A DNA stretch of 64,000 nucleotides, taken from contig SZXV01000002.1 in NCBI GenBank assembly GCA_005862225.1, positions 372,001-436,000 of the forward strand, given 5' to 3'. Shown in pieces: positions 39,365 to 47,902 of the stretch. Position 1 is the stretch's first letter. Every line of letters starts with the position of its first letter. The position numbers and the translations under genes are program-made. The stretch comes from Chlorobium sp. (lineage in GTDB: Bacteria; Bacteroidota; Chlorobiia; Chlorobiales; Chlorobiaceae). The notes under the pieces were generated by a model that was given only the letters and a program-made list of their open reading frames with translations, did not search any database and was not told the origin of the DNA.

Positions 39365-39388
39365 TGTTTATGATATTTCTATGATTGA

Positions 39389-40174
39389 TTAATACACAAC
39401 ATCACTGTAAATAAAGGGAAGGTTTGTTTTAAGAAAAAAACTTTCAGGAAATTTCTTGACGACAACCTTACTGAATATCAGTGTGGTCAGATGATCAGAA
39501 CTCAAATGATCGATAAACTCTATTTTCGTATTCATAATTTTGCCTGCCATCATTGCATACTCTGTGAAGAACATTGTTTTCATTTTTTTCCCTGATTGCA
39601 GGTACACCACTGCTTTACGGGGATAACAGCTCCCTTTTTCCAGATAAAGATCCATTGACTGATATGTGGCGCTTTTTGAAAGGGCATTCAGTTTAAGAAA
39701 CCAGGTGTCGTAACTCTTTTCATTAATTGTTATAAGAGCATCTCCTGCGATTTCCGGGCGGTAATCTCCTGACCAGTTAAGTCGTGTAATATCACCGTAT
39801 GAGGCTCCTCCCGAAAGTTTTTGAATAGGAGTAATTCTCATAGGGCGTTGTGTCTGGTATACGTAGTACCAGAGATTATCATCAACCATCAGCAGCAGAT
39901 TGCCGCGCTGTTTCTGGGGTTCAATGTAACTGACCAGCGTTTTTGCATAATTACGGATGAATATCCTGAATTTCTCATTTTTCACCTCATTAAATTTTTC
40001 AGAAGTAAAAGTTGCAACCGCAGTATAATCAGGCCAGGGCGCTCTGACATTATCTGCTTTTTTCAGAAGTTCATGTGGTGAAGGATAATCATTTTTTTCT
40101 GCTCGGCAGTCAGGCTTTCCCGCAATCATATAGATCAGGAAAAAAGGTATAAAAATTCTTGCAATGCTATACAT
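39389..40174 (-). CDS. LolA-like outer-membrane lipoprotein-sorting/lipid carrier protein
   Basis: 261 residues from ATG 40174, with a signal peptide (ARIFIPFFLIYMIAGKPDCRA). The body matches the outer-membrane lipoprotein-sorting superfamily: VATFTSEKFNEVKNEKFRIF, LLLMVDDNLWYYVYQTQRPM and RITPIQKLSGGASYGDI. Such proteins form a half-open barrel that carries a hydrophobic ligand through the periplasm. It overlaps the FtsX-like permease gene by 8 bp, so it very likely accepts that transporter's cargo. TTG 40192 is an alternative start. Confidence 0.82.
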   Translation of the reverse strand: MYSIARIFIPFFLIYMIAGKPDCRAEKNDYPSPHELLKKADNVRAPWPDYTAVATFTSEKFNEVKNEKFRIFIRNYAKTLVSYIEPQKQRGNLLLMVDDNLWYYVYQTQRPMRITPIQKLSGGASYGDITRLNWSGDYRPEIAGDALITINEKSYDTWFLKLNALSKSATYQSMDLYLEKGSCYPRKAVVYLQSGKKMKTMFFTEYAMMAGKIMNTKIEFIDHLSSDHLTTLIFSKVVVKKFPESFFLKTNLPFIYSDVVY

Positions 40175-41459
40175 GAGATAATGAGTCAACAATTGAAATT
40201 TTTCTGATTTTTACCAGCGTTAACAAACCGGAAAAAGTGGTCGATATAATAATCAGTAATGCAATCCAGGGGAGCCATTCTGTTGCTGGATAAATATTGA
40301 GCAAATATGAAGATGACATTCCTGGCGGAGGAGGCATTTTAAACCCGGAGTTATTAATGACAGATGAAAAAATATACTGCAAAATAATTCCAATGAAAAC
40401 GCTCATTACACCAATAAAAAACCCCTCAAATAAAAACATAAGGGAAATCCAGCCATTTGATACGCCTATAGCTTTAAGGGTGCCAATTTCCCTGATTCTT
40501 TCCATTGTTGCCATGAGCATGGTGTTTGTGCTGCTTAAAAAAACAATGACAACAACAATAATGCCTGTAAAACTGAAAATAATATTATATGCGTCTCTGA
40601 CAGAATGGTAGTATTCAGCAAGTTCTTCCCATGGCATGACAGAATAAACCGGATTGCTTCTCAACCGATTTATTTTTGATGATACCAATGGCTGTATAGA
40701 GGATGTTTGCTCGGTCTTGTGGAGCACAACCACAATTTTTGATATTTTATCGGTTTGAAGGAGTCTCTGAACAGTCTCAATATCAGCGAGAAGATAATGC
40801 TGATCTAATGATTTCATGGGATTTCGCATAATGCCGGAAACTGTCACGTCGACTACATTGACAGCACCGTCAACGGTTGTGCTCATCAGCATCAGGCTTG
40901 AACCAGTTTTGGCGTGCAATGCTTTTGCCATTTCTCCTCCAAGCAATACTCCGGCAGATGAAGGTTCTTCAGCAAGTTTTCTATAAGCGGAATCATCCAT
41001 TCTGGACTTCGCGGACATTTTTTCCAGGGTGTTCCAATAATGCATCAGTCCCGCTTCTTTTTTTGGATCGACTCCTAAGCCGAGAAAAGAAATCGATTTG
41101 TCACCATTTGAAATAAGGCCGTTAAATTCAATGCGTGGCATCGAAAAGGAGACGTCAGGAATAGATTCTATCTTGGTCTGAATACTTTTATTATTACTGA
41201 TACCGTATTGCATTGGATATTCCTCTTCCCTTTTCAACAGGTTTTGGTCGAAAATCTGAAGATGCCCGGTACCTCCTCCTGCGCTAAAGCCCCGGGAAAT
41301 GGTTAACTCTTTTAAACCGTAAAAGGTAAAATCCATATAGCCAGCAACGATGCCTAATGCAGCAAATCCTGCAGAAGAGACAAGCACGGTAATCAATGTT
41401 CTTCTGCTGTTACGGAACAGATTTCTAAGCGCTATACTTGCAAGTTTTATACTATTCAT
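40167..41459 (-). CDS. FtsX/LolC-E-type ABC transporter permease
   Basis: 430 residues from ATG 41459. An N-terminal transmembrane helix (about residues 20-40) is followed by a MacB-like periplasmic domain (about 45-260) and three C-terminal helices of the FtsX domain (IIFSFTGIIVVVIVFLSSTN, MERIREIGTLKAIGVSNGWI). This is the LolC/LolE/MacB topology (four helices), used for extracting lipids or lipoproteins from the inner membrane rather than for channel transport. Its partner ATPase is at 44292-44981, separated by two biosynthetic genes. A single permease suggests a homodimer. Confidence 0.88.
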   Translation of the reverse strand: MNSIKLASIALRNLFRNSRRTLITVLVSSAGFAALGIVAGYMDFTFYGLKELTISRGFSAGGGTGHLQIFDQNLLKREEEYPMQYGISNNKSIQTKIESIPDVSFSMPRIEFNGLISNGDKSISFLGLGVDPKKEAGLMHYWNTLEKMSAKSRMDDSAYRKLAEEPSSAGVLLGGEMAKALHAKTGSSLMLMSTTVDGAVNVVDVTVSGIMRNPMKSLDQHYLLADIETVQRLLQTDKISKIVVVLHKTEQTSSIQPLVSSKINRLRSNPVYSVMPWEELAEYYHSVRDAYNIIFSFTGIIVVVIVFLSSTNTMLMATMERIREIGTLKAIGVSNGWISLMFLFEGFFIGVMSVFIGIILQYIFSSVINNSGFKMPPPPGMSSSYLLNIYPATEWLPWIALLIIISTTFSGLLTLVKIRKISIVDSLSHV

Positions 41460-41646
41460 AACTATTTATTGGCAGAGCTTTTTGTTCGCTCATATATCAA
41501 ATAAACTGGTTTAACAATTCAAAAAAAGCACATAAACAAGAGATTAATGGAGTAGTTTATAGCTTTAACTGGCTAACATGCTTTCAGAAACGTCATAAAA
41601 ATAATTACATGACTTCGGAATAAAAAAAACTGTAAATACTTTCTGA

Positions 41647-42851
41647 TTAGGCAATTCTCTCAGATGAGTTCATGTTTAGTATGTGTTTTGGGATGTTTTT
41701 GAAATTCAGGACAGCAGGCAGCATTTGATGCTTGCCAAGCATTCGGATACTGGCTCCCATTGTTTTCAGAGTTGCAACGATTTCTGGTTCTTTGATCGCA
41801 TGAATGCGCATAATCAGAGCGGATCCTTCAATGAGAGGAGTTGAGCCAGCAGCCCCGATTTTCGGAATGAACATCTTTGTTGGTCCGGCATTCAACTCAG
41901 CATTGTCCTTTTTTTGTATCAAGTTTTGCGGTGCAACAGGCTCGGTCGTGACTATTTTTTCTTTGCTTGTTCCCCATTGTCGAACTTGAATTTCTTGTTG
42001 ACCAGCGGCTAACAATGAAGCTAAACATCGTTGCAGCAATACTCTGTCGGGAAGATTGCTGTTGCTGGTAATCTGTACCCGGACAATAGGATTGCCTGTA
42101 AAACTGGAAATTCCATGCGTAAAACTTGCAACAATCTGTTGTTTTTCGTTCTCATCGGACCAGCAGGTCAAAAAGATATTCGGCAGTACATCTCCATCAT
42201 CTGAAATAAAACTTTTCATTGTAACGGATAGGATCTCATTCTTGTTTACTGCTGTTGTCAGATCGTTCATCTCAAAAATAGTACCATCCTGTTTTGAACC
42301 AAGTGTGGAACCGAATTTTTTCATAACCTTGATCATCGTAACGCTATGTGAAGAGTATTCGCCTACATAGCCATAAGCCGGTATTCCCATGGGGGCGTCA
42401 CCATAACAATTGCTTCTCCATCGCAGAATCTTTTCGCCGATAAAAAACTCGCACAATCCTACGTTTTTGGGTAAGCTATTTCCTTTCGGACATTCCTGTA
42501 CAAGTCTTCTCAATGAAGTCGACAGGAGACAAATGTCTTCACCATAAAATGCCGGGTAGTGTTTAAACGTATTGTCACTCCATTCGGTAATGACCGTTGG
42601 AAAGTCAATCGATCCACCAATAATTTTGGGCTGGTAATTGTCCCAGCCTGCCAAAAGAAAATATGCGTCGATTTTTTGGTGAACTGAGTGGTTTGAAAAA
42701 AAGCATTATGTGAGTTGGCTTCATGACCAATCATGCTGTACAAAACGTCCGCCAGCACGAATTGATGAACCAGATCTTTTGCGTTCATGTGAAGGACGCT
42801 GGCTTTGATACCACCGGTGAGAAGCGTCAGCGTTTCAGGATTAAGACTCAC
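41647..42851 (-). pseudogene. Unknown protein of the biosynthetic locus, -1 frameshift at an A6 run
   Basis: Two minus-strand frames join into one protein of about 401 residues: residues 1-60 from GTG 42851 (LTGGIKASVLHMNAKDLVHQ, FFQTTQFTKK), then the second frame (IDAYFLLAGWDNYQPKIIGG onward to 41647). The switch lies at the run of six A on the minus strand (42672-42677). Seven A, or a -1 slip at ACC-AAA-AAA, restores the frame exactly. I do not recognise the family; there is no signal peptide. It could be a mutation, a sequencing error or programmed slippage. It lies 42 bp after the second type III PKS gene. Confidence 0.6.
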
Positions 42852-42893
42852 AATAGACTTTGTATTTTTAGAAAAAGTATTTTTGAGGTTACG

Positions 42894-44138
42894 CTATAAT
42901 TTTTCGAGCAGCATACCAGACAAGGTTATACCTTGAGCATAGCCGATGCAAAAAACGATTTTACCAGAAGGAATATCCCTGTTGTCAATAATCTGTTTAC
43001 ACATGAACGGAATGGCACCGGATGACAGATATCCATTTTCGTAGAGGATATTTTTACTGAACGTTATCTGCTCATCAGCTAAATTTAATTCTTTGGCCAT
43101 CTGTTTAAGTACATAAGCTGTTGAGGCCTGAATAACAAAAAGAATTTTGTCTTTGATTAACATAAAATCCATGCCGTTGTCATGGAAAAAAGTATAGATA
43201 AATTCTTTAAGGTTTTTTTTGATATGTTTTGAATATTTTATCAGGTCAATAGAGAAATGAAAAGCAGGCTCTGAAACTTTCCATACAACTACTGAAGATG
43301 AGTCAGGAATAGTCATATTTTTGAAAGCCAGGATTTTCAGTCCACCCATTCCTGTTTTACAAATATCAGTATATGTTCTGATAGAATAGCGAAGAAAACT
43401 ATCACTGAAAGAACTCATAATAACCACATTGGCTGGATGGTCGTCGATAAGTCTGATATGTGCACTGAATAACTCTGAATGTACGAGATCAATGCGCTTT
43501 TTAGGCAGTTCACAGCAAGAAGAAGAGGATGCTGTTAAGACAGCATTTGCCATTCGTATGGCTGAAATCGGAGCATTACAGGCTCGATGATAAAAATTTG
43601 TCACATCGACGTCGTACCATTCTTTCTCTGTAATAATGGTATCGACTGGATTTGGATCAAAATATCCAGTAGAAGTTACATGAATGATATGATCTGGTTT
43701 CTCAGCGCTATCTGAGTAAAGATGACGAATATGTTTTTCTGCTTGCTGGCGGTACAACTCCATACGTGCAGGCAATGCCAAGCCTTCAGGATGAGTATGA
43801 TTTTTTATGAGATTGTCATATATGGGGAAAGTAATGTCATAATCGGCATATTTTCCATCTTCAACTATGCTTTTTTTTTTCAGTGCCGCATTGTAATCAT
43901 CAAGCAATAAACACATATAGCGTTGCTTGATATCGGAACTCTGGACAGCAAACTGGCTGAACTTTAGTTCAACTCTTTTTCTGATTTTCTCAACATCTTT
44001 TTCAGCTATTTTTCCGGATTTGACGGCAAGTGCTTTTGCCATTCCTTTCATCAGCAATTTGCAAATCTGTTCCTGTGGCACAAGATGTGATAACCTTACA
44101 GAATGAATATCTGTTAAAACGGTTACAACTTTTGTCAT
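42894..44138 (-). CDS. Type III polyketide synthase homologue lacking catalytic His and Asn
   Basis: 414 residues, clearly paralogous to the enzyme at 45099-46364 (shared IHVTSTGYFDPNPVD/IHVTCSGYLSPSPVE and VDLVHSELFSAH/VDIIHTEILSAH-type blocks). The nucleophile position keeps Cys187 (FYHRACNAPISAIRMA). The His of the HPGG motif is Gln337 (LFVIQASTAYVL), the Asn of GNMSSA is Tyr370 (ENGYLSSGAIP), and the C-terminal GFGPG is GYAQG. A condensing enzyme without His and Asn should not decarboxylate malonyl-CoA, so a non-catalytic partner or acyl-transfer role is inferred. The frame is intact and translated-looking, not a pseudogene. Confidence 0.82.
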   Translation of the reverse strand: MTKVVTVLTDIHSVRLSHLVPQEQICKLLMKGMAKALAVKSGKIAEKDVEKIRKRVELKFSQFAVQSSDIKQRYMCLLLDDYNAALKKKSIVEDGKYADYDITFPIYDNLIKNHTHPEGLALPARMELYRQQAEKHIRHLYSDSAEKPDHIIHVTSTGYFDPNPVDTIITEKEWYDVDVTNFYHRACNAPISAIRMANAVLTASSSSCCELPKKRIDLVHSELFSAHIRLIDDHPANVVIMSSFSDSFLRYSIRTYTDICKTGMGGLKILAFKNMTIPDSSSVVVWKVSEPAFHFSIDLIKYSKHIKKNLKEFIYTFFHDNGMDFMLIKDKILFVIQASTAYVLKQMAKELNLADEQITFSKNILYENGYLSSGAIPFMCKQIIDNRDIPSGKIVFCIGYAQGITLSGMLLEKL

Positions 44139-44291
44139 GAAGATTGTGTGATTTTTTGTTTTTTCAGTATTCTTTTATCTCAATAATGATCAGAAATAAA
44201 AGCCGGGAAAAGTAGGAAATATTTTTAGGTTTTTCATTCTATCCAACTAAAATCCGACTTGAAAATTTTTAATAAAGGATAAATTATTGTA

Positions 44292-44981
44292 CTACTTTTT
44301 GTCAAAATCAATTTCTCCGTCTCTGACGCTAACTATATATTTTATTCTGTCAAGTACGACTGAATCATGTGAAGAGACTAATATAGTCATATCTTGATCT
44401 CTATTCAGGTGCAGCAGCAGATCGAGTATCTCGGTTCCTATTTTGCTGTCAAGGTTTGCTGTTGGTTCATCAGCGAGAATCAATGATGGTTTTGTAACCA
44501 AAGCTCGTGCAATTGCTACCCTTTGCTGCTGTCCACCAGACATTTGTCTCGGATAGTGATTTTTTCTGTCATACAGTCCGACCTTATCAAGCACTTGATT
44601 GACTTTTTCTTTAATCAATTGTTTTTCAAGGCCTTTAAAGAGGAGTGGGATTTCGACATTTTCAAAAGCTGTTAGCACTGGAATAAGATTGAAAGACTGA
44701 AAAATGAACCCAATCTTTTCAAGACGAAGAGGTGCCAGTTGCTCAAGCGTCATAGCTGTGGTATCAATGCCGTCAATAATAACTTGTCCCTTATCGGGTT
44801 TATCAATACAACCGATAAGATGAAGCAGTGTTGATTTACCACTTCCTGAAAGGCCAACAAGAGCAAAAATATCTCCTTTGTCAAATGAAATGTTTACATC
44901 ATGAAGTGCTGTTACTTTTCCGGCGCCTGTTCCGTAATATTTTGAAACATTTACGAGTCCTGTTATCATATTTTCTTCCAT
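44292..44981 (-). CDS. LolD/MacB-type ABC transporter ATPase
   Basis: 229 residues from ATG 44981 (ATG 44969 possible). Walker [19 protein letters not shown]-loop [17 protein letters not shown], signature [16 protein letters not shown], Walker [17 protein letters not shown] and the H-loop VSSHDS are complete. The LolD/FtsE/MacB subfamily is indicated by size and [15 protein letters not shown]. It should pair with the FtsX-type permease at 40167-41459. It lies between the two type III PKS genes, with gaps of 153 and 117 bp that may hold local promoters. Confidence 0.93.
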   Translation of the reverse strand: MEENMITGLVNVSKYYGTGAGKVTALHDVNISFDKGDIFALVGLSGSGKSTLLHLIGCIDKPDKGQVIIDGIDTTAMTLEQLAPLRLEKIGFIFQSFNLIPVLTAFENVEIPLLFKGLEKQLIKEKVNQVLDKVGLYDRKNHYPRQMSGGQQQRVAIARALVTKPSLILADEPTANLDSKIGTEILDLLLHLNRDQDMTILVSSHDSVVLDRIKYIVSVRDGEIDFDKK

Positions 44982-45098
44982 ATCATTTTTTTACTGAACT
45001 TTTTATAATGATATTATACATTTCTTTCTTTTGATAATTCCGTAACTTTTGATAGAAACAATATATTGAGGGCAGTGATCTCTATTATTTCTTATGAC

Positions 45099-46364
45099 TT
45101 AAACTTTTTCAAGAATCATTCCTGCAATTGTAAGTCCCGGACCAAAAGCCATACTTAGAATCTTCTTTCCTGGTGGAATTGTCTTATCGTTGATAATTTC
45201 GGCAAGAATATAGGGGATTGTGGCGGAAGACATGTTTCCATTTTCATATAACACTTTTGTGCTGAAAGCCACATCTTCTTCTGAAAGATCAAGTTCATCA
45301 CAAATCTTTTTTACAATTAATGGCCCGCCTGGATGTATAGCAAAAACAATGTTACCCTGCTGTTTTTCCAGCATAAAATCCAGACCGAGATCAGCAAACA
45401 TTTGATAGACATAAGCCTTGATCATATCACGAATTGCATAAGGAACACTCAAGGCTAGGGTCATATTGAAGTTATGCTGGCCAAGATTCCAGGTCATGCT
45501 TTCAAGACTATTCTTGATCAGATGTTCTTTGATCAAAAGAATTTTTAAACCATGAATATTTTTCCCATTACAATATTCTTCCGTATATGCCGAGTATTTT
45601 ATAAAACCATCTCCGAAAAGAGTCATGGTAATAATCTGTTCTGCAGAATCATCGACAATTTTACTGTGTGCGCTTAATATCTCAGTATGAATAATATCAA
45701 CACGATGTTTTGGTGGCGTAATCCCATATCTTGCAGAGCACAAAAATCCGTGGGCCATTCGCAAAGCTGGAATCGAGCCATAACACCCCATGTGGTAACT
45801 GTGGGTGATTGTGGTATTCAACCACTGTTTTTCAGAAAAAAATCTTTCTACAGGACTGGGAGAAAGATATCCTGAACAGGTAACATGGATAACATCGTCT
45901 GGAGGTATTTCAACACCTTCATACATCTGATGGATACATTTCCCTGCAAATTTATCAAACAATACCATTCTTTGTTCAATATCCAGGCCTTGGGGACTCC
46001 TGTGATTTATAGTAATCTCTCTGAACAACTGAGAGTTAAGCAGTATTTCTGTAAATTTGCCATTTTCGGTAATTTTTTTTCCTATTGTGAACTTATTGGA
46101 AAAATCTGATGCAGCAAGTACCATGTACCGCTGTTTTATATATTTTGATGAGATTCCATACTGAGCCACTTTGATTCTTGCATGGTTGAGTTGAGCATCA
46201 ATCTCCTGTTGATCAGTTATGTTGTGTTCAATACATTTTGCTTTAGCAATAGCTGTTGCAAGAATATCACATGCTATTTCTTGGGAAATCGGAGAAGAGG
46301 GTTTGACTGAGACAAAATCTGCAAGAATAACGCCAAGGGAATTATTTAAATGTTTTCCAATCAT
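45099..46364 (-). CDS. Type III polyketide synthase (chalcone/stilbene synthase superfamily)
   Basis: 421 residues from ATG 46364. The catalytic triad is visible: Cys194 in HMGCYGSIPALRMA, His344 in FAIHPGGPLIV and Asn377 in YENGNMSSATIP, with the C-terminal GPG loop MAFGPGLTIAGMILEKV. Such enzymes extend an acyl-CoA or acyl-ACP starter with malonyl-CoA and cyclise it. Bacterial relatives (ArsB/ArsC, SrsA) make alkylpyrones and alkylresorcinols from long fatty acyl starters. The adjoining complete type II fatty acid gene set suggests a long-chain starter. It follows the enoyl reductase gene by 24 bp. Product and starter are inferred. Confidence 0.9.
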   Translation of the reverse strand: MIGKHLNNSLGVILADFVSVKPSSPISQEIACDILATAIAKAKCIEHNITDQQEIDAQLNHARIKVAQYGISSKYIKQRYMVLAASDFSNKFTIGKKITENGKFTEILLNSQLFREITINHRSPQGLDIEQRMVLFDKFAGKCIHQMYEGVEIPPDDVIHVTCSGYLSPSPVERFFSEKQWLNTTITHSYHMGCYGSIPALRMAHGFLCSARYGITPPKHRVDIIHTEILSAHSKIVDDSAEQIITMTLFGDGFIKYSAYTEEYCNGKNIHGLKILLIKEHLIKNSLESMTWNLGQHNFNMTLALSVPYAIRDMIKAYVYQMFADLGLDFMLEKQQGNIVFAIHPGGPLIVKKICDELDLSEEDVAFSTKVLYENGNMSSATIPYILAEIINDKTIPPGKKILSMAFGPGLTIAGMILEKV

Positions 46365-46388
46365 TATATATTAATCCTCCATTTTAAA

Positions 46389-47141
46389 TTAGGCAATTAA
46401 ACTTTTGCCGCCGTCAATGATGATATTCTGCCCCACAATTTGTGCTGCACCATCCGTTGTCAGAAACCTGACGAGTTCGCCAACATCTTCAGGAGTTGTC
46501 ATTCTGCAGGAAGGGGTGTACTCAAGTGTCTTGGCAAGCATCTGTTCGAGTTCGGGAAGTGCCTTTGCTGCGTCTGTCAAGACCAGGCCGGGACAGACAA
46601 GATTTACAATAATACCTTTTGGAGCAAGTTCACTGCTATAGTGACGGAATAATGCCTCCATTGCACCTTTTGTCGACCCTACTGCCGCATAGTCAGGAAT
46701 AACACGGGTGCCTCCAGGAGATGTAATGCCGATGATACGACTTCCTTTTCCCATTTTCCCGATAAGCTCCCTTGTTAAACGATGTACAGCAAAAAAGTTG
46801 ATTTCAAATGTCCATTTCAGTTGTTTATCGGAAAGTTCCATGGCTTTGCGGTGAACACCACTGGCGGCCGAGTGCACCAGAACATCAAGATGTTCACATG
46901 CTTCATGAAGTTTCTGCAGTACCTCTGTGAAGCTTGCTTCGTGAGAGAGGTCGCCTCTGATTGTGGTAATTGTCAGGCCTTTTTCTGCAGCTTCTTTTTC
47001 AAGCAATTCAGCACTTTTGCGGCTTCTGGCATATAACGAGTATACGGTAGCGCCGCTTTCTGCAAGAGCGAGCGATATGGCTTTACCGATACCCCGCGTG
47101 CCGCCGGTCACTATTGCTGTTTTTCCAGTCAGATGCTTCAT
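46389..47141 (-). CDS. FabL-like enoyl-ACP reductase (SDR family)
   Basis: 250 residues. NAD(P)-binding TGGTRGIG at residues 12-19. The active site is Tyr151-x6-Lys158 (YAAVGSTKGAMEALFRHY), the spacing of enoyl reductases FabI/FabL, rather than the Tyr-x3-Lys of ketoreductases. The C-terminal half (MTTPEDVGELVRFLTTDGA, IVGQNIIIDGGKSL) resembles Bacillus FabL. It would reduce the enoyl-ACP made by the FabZ-like enzyme, so the acyl chain can be fully saturated. It overlaps the FabG-like gene by 4 bp. Confidence 0.78.
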   Translation of the reverse strand: MKHLTGKTAIVTGGTRGIGKAISLALAESGATVYSLYARSRKSAELLEKEAAEKGLTITTIRGDLSHEASFTEVLQKLHEACEHLDVLVHSAASGVHRKAMELSDKQLKWTFEINFFAVHRLTRELIGKMGKGSRIIGITSPGGTRVIPDYAAVGSTKGAMEALFRHYSSELAPKGIIVNLVCPGLVLTDAAKALPELEQMLAKTLEYTPSCRMTTPEDVGELVRFLTTDGAAQIVGQNIIIDGGKSLIA

Positions 47142-47902
47142 ATCCCTGTATCTCCCAATGATCTTCCTCCATCAACGGTAATGACAGCTCCTGTTATGTA
47201 CCGCGCTTCATCCGAACATAAAAAAGCAATCAGGGAAGCGACATCTTCTGGTTCACCTATGAATCCTGCAGGGATGTGCCGCTTGATCTCTTTTCCTGAT
47301 GCGTTTTCCAGGTACTGAATAACTCCTGAAGACAGAGGTGTTCTGATGAGCCCGGGGGCGACAGCGTTGACGGTTATTCCCCTGTGGGCAACCTCCAGAG
47401 CAAGTGTTCTTGTAAATCCGATGATACCTGCTTTCGCTGCTGCATAAGCAACCTGGCCCCGTTTTGCATAAATTCCGCTGATTGAGCTGAGGTTGATGAT
47501 TCGTCCGAAGCGCTTGCCGTACATTGATTTTAACACAAGCTGGCACATTGCCATGGTTACAAGCAAATGTTCTTGAACAAGCTTTTCCTGACTTGTAAAA
47601 TCAGTTTGTAAAAAAAAGCCGTCCTTGATGCCTCCCGCAGAATTAACAAGTACTTCTGGAGCTTTTCCAAACGTCAAAACCACATCATCATAAAGTTTTT
47701 TAACATCAGAATAGCCGCCGAGATGCCGTGGAAATAGTCTGACTTCGTTACCGTACTCCTTTAACTCCTCCAAAGATTTGTTCGCTTTTTCATGATCTGC
47801 AGCGTACGCAAGAGCAAGGTCACAGGTATTGGCAAGAGCCTTGGCAGTACCAAACCCTATACCGGACGTTCCCCCGGTTATCAAGGCAAGACGTTTTTCC
47901 AT
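47138..47902 (-). CDS. FabG-like 3-oxoacyl-ACP reductase (SDR family)
   Basis: 254 residues. Cofactor motif ITGGTSGIGFGTA, catalytic Ser140 (IINLSSISG), Tyr153 and Lys157 (YAAAKAG), and the C-terminal RYITGAVITVDGGRSLGDTG are those of ketoreductases. It reduces the beta-keto group after the condensing step. It shares one base with the ketosynthase gene and 4 bp with the enoyl reductase, so translation is coupled. Confidence 0.9.
   Translation of the reverse strand: MEKRLALITGGTSGIGFGTAKALANTCDLALAYAADHEKANKSLEELKEYGNEVRLFPRHLGGYSDVKKLYDDVVLTFGKAPEVLVNSAGGIKDGFFLQTDFTSQEKLVQEHLLVTMAMCQLVLKSMYGKRFGRIINLSSISGIYAKRGQVAYAAAKAGIIGFTRTLALEVAHRGITVNAVAPGLIRTPLSSGVIQYLENASGKEIKRHIPAGFIGEPEDVASLIAFLCSDEARYITGAVITVDGGRSLGDTGI

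Noticed and set aside
42894-44138. Degenerate type III PKS considered as a pseudogene
   Set aside because: No stop or frameshift over 414 codons and similar length to its paralogue; loss is confined to catalytic positions.
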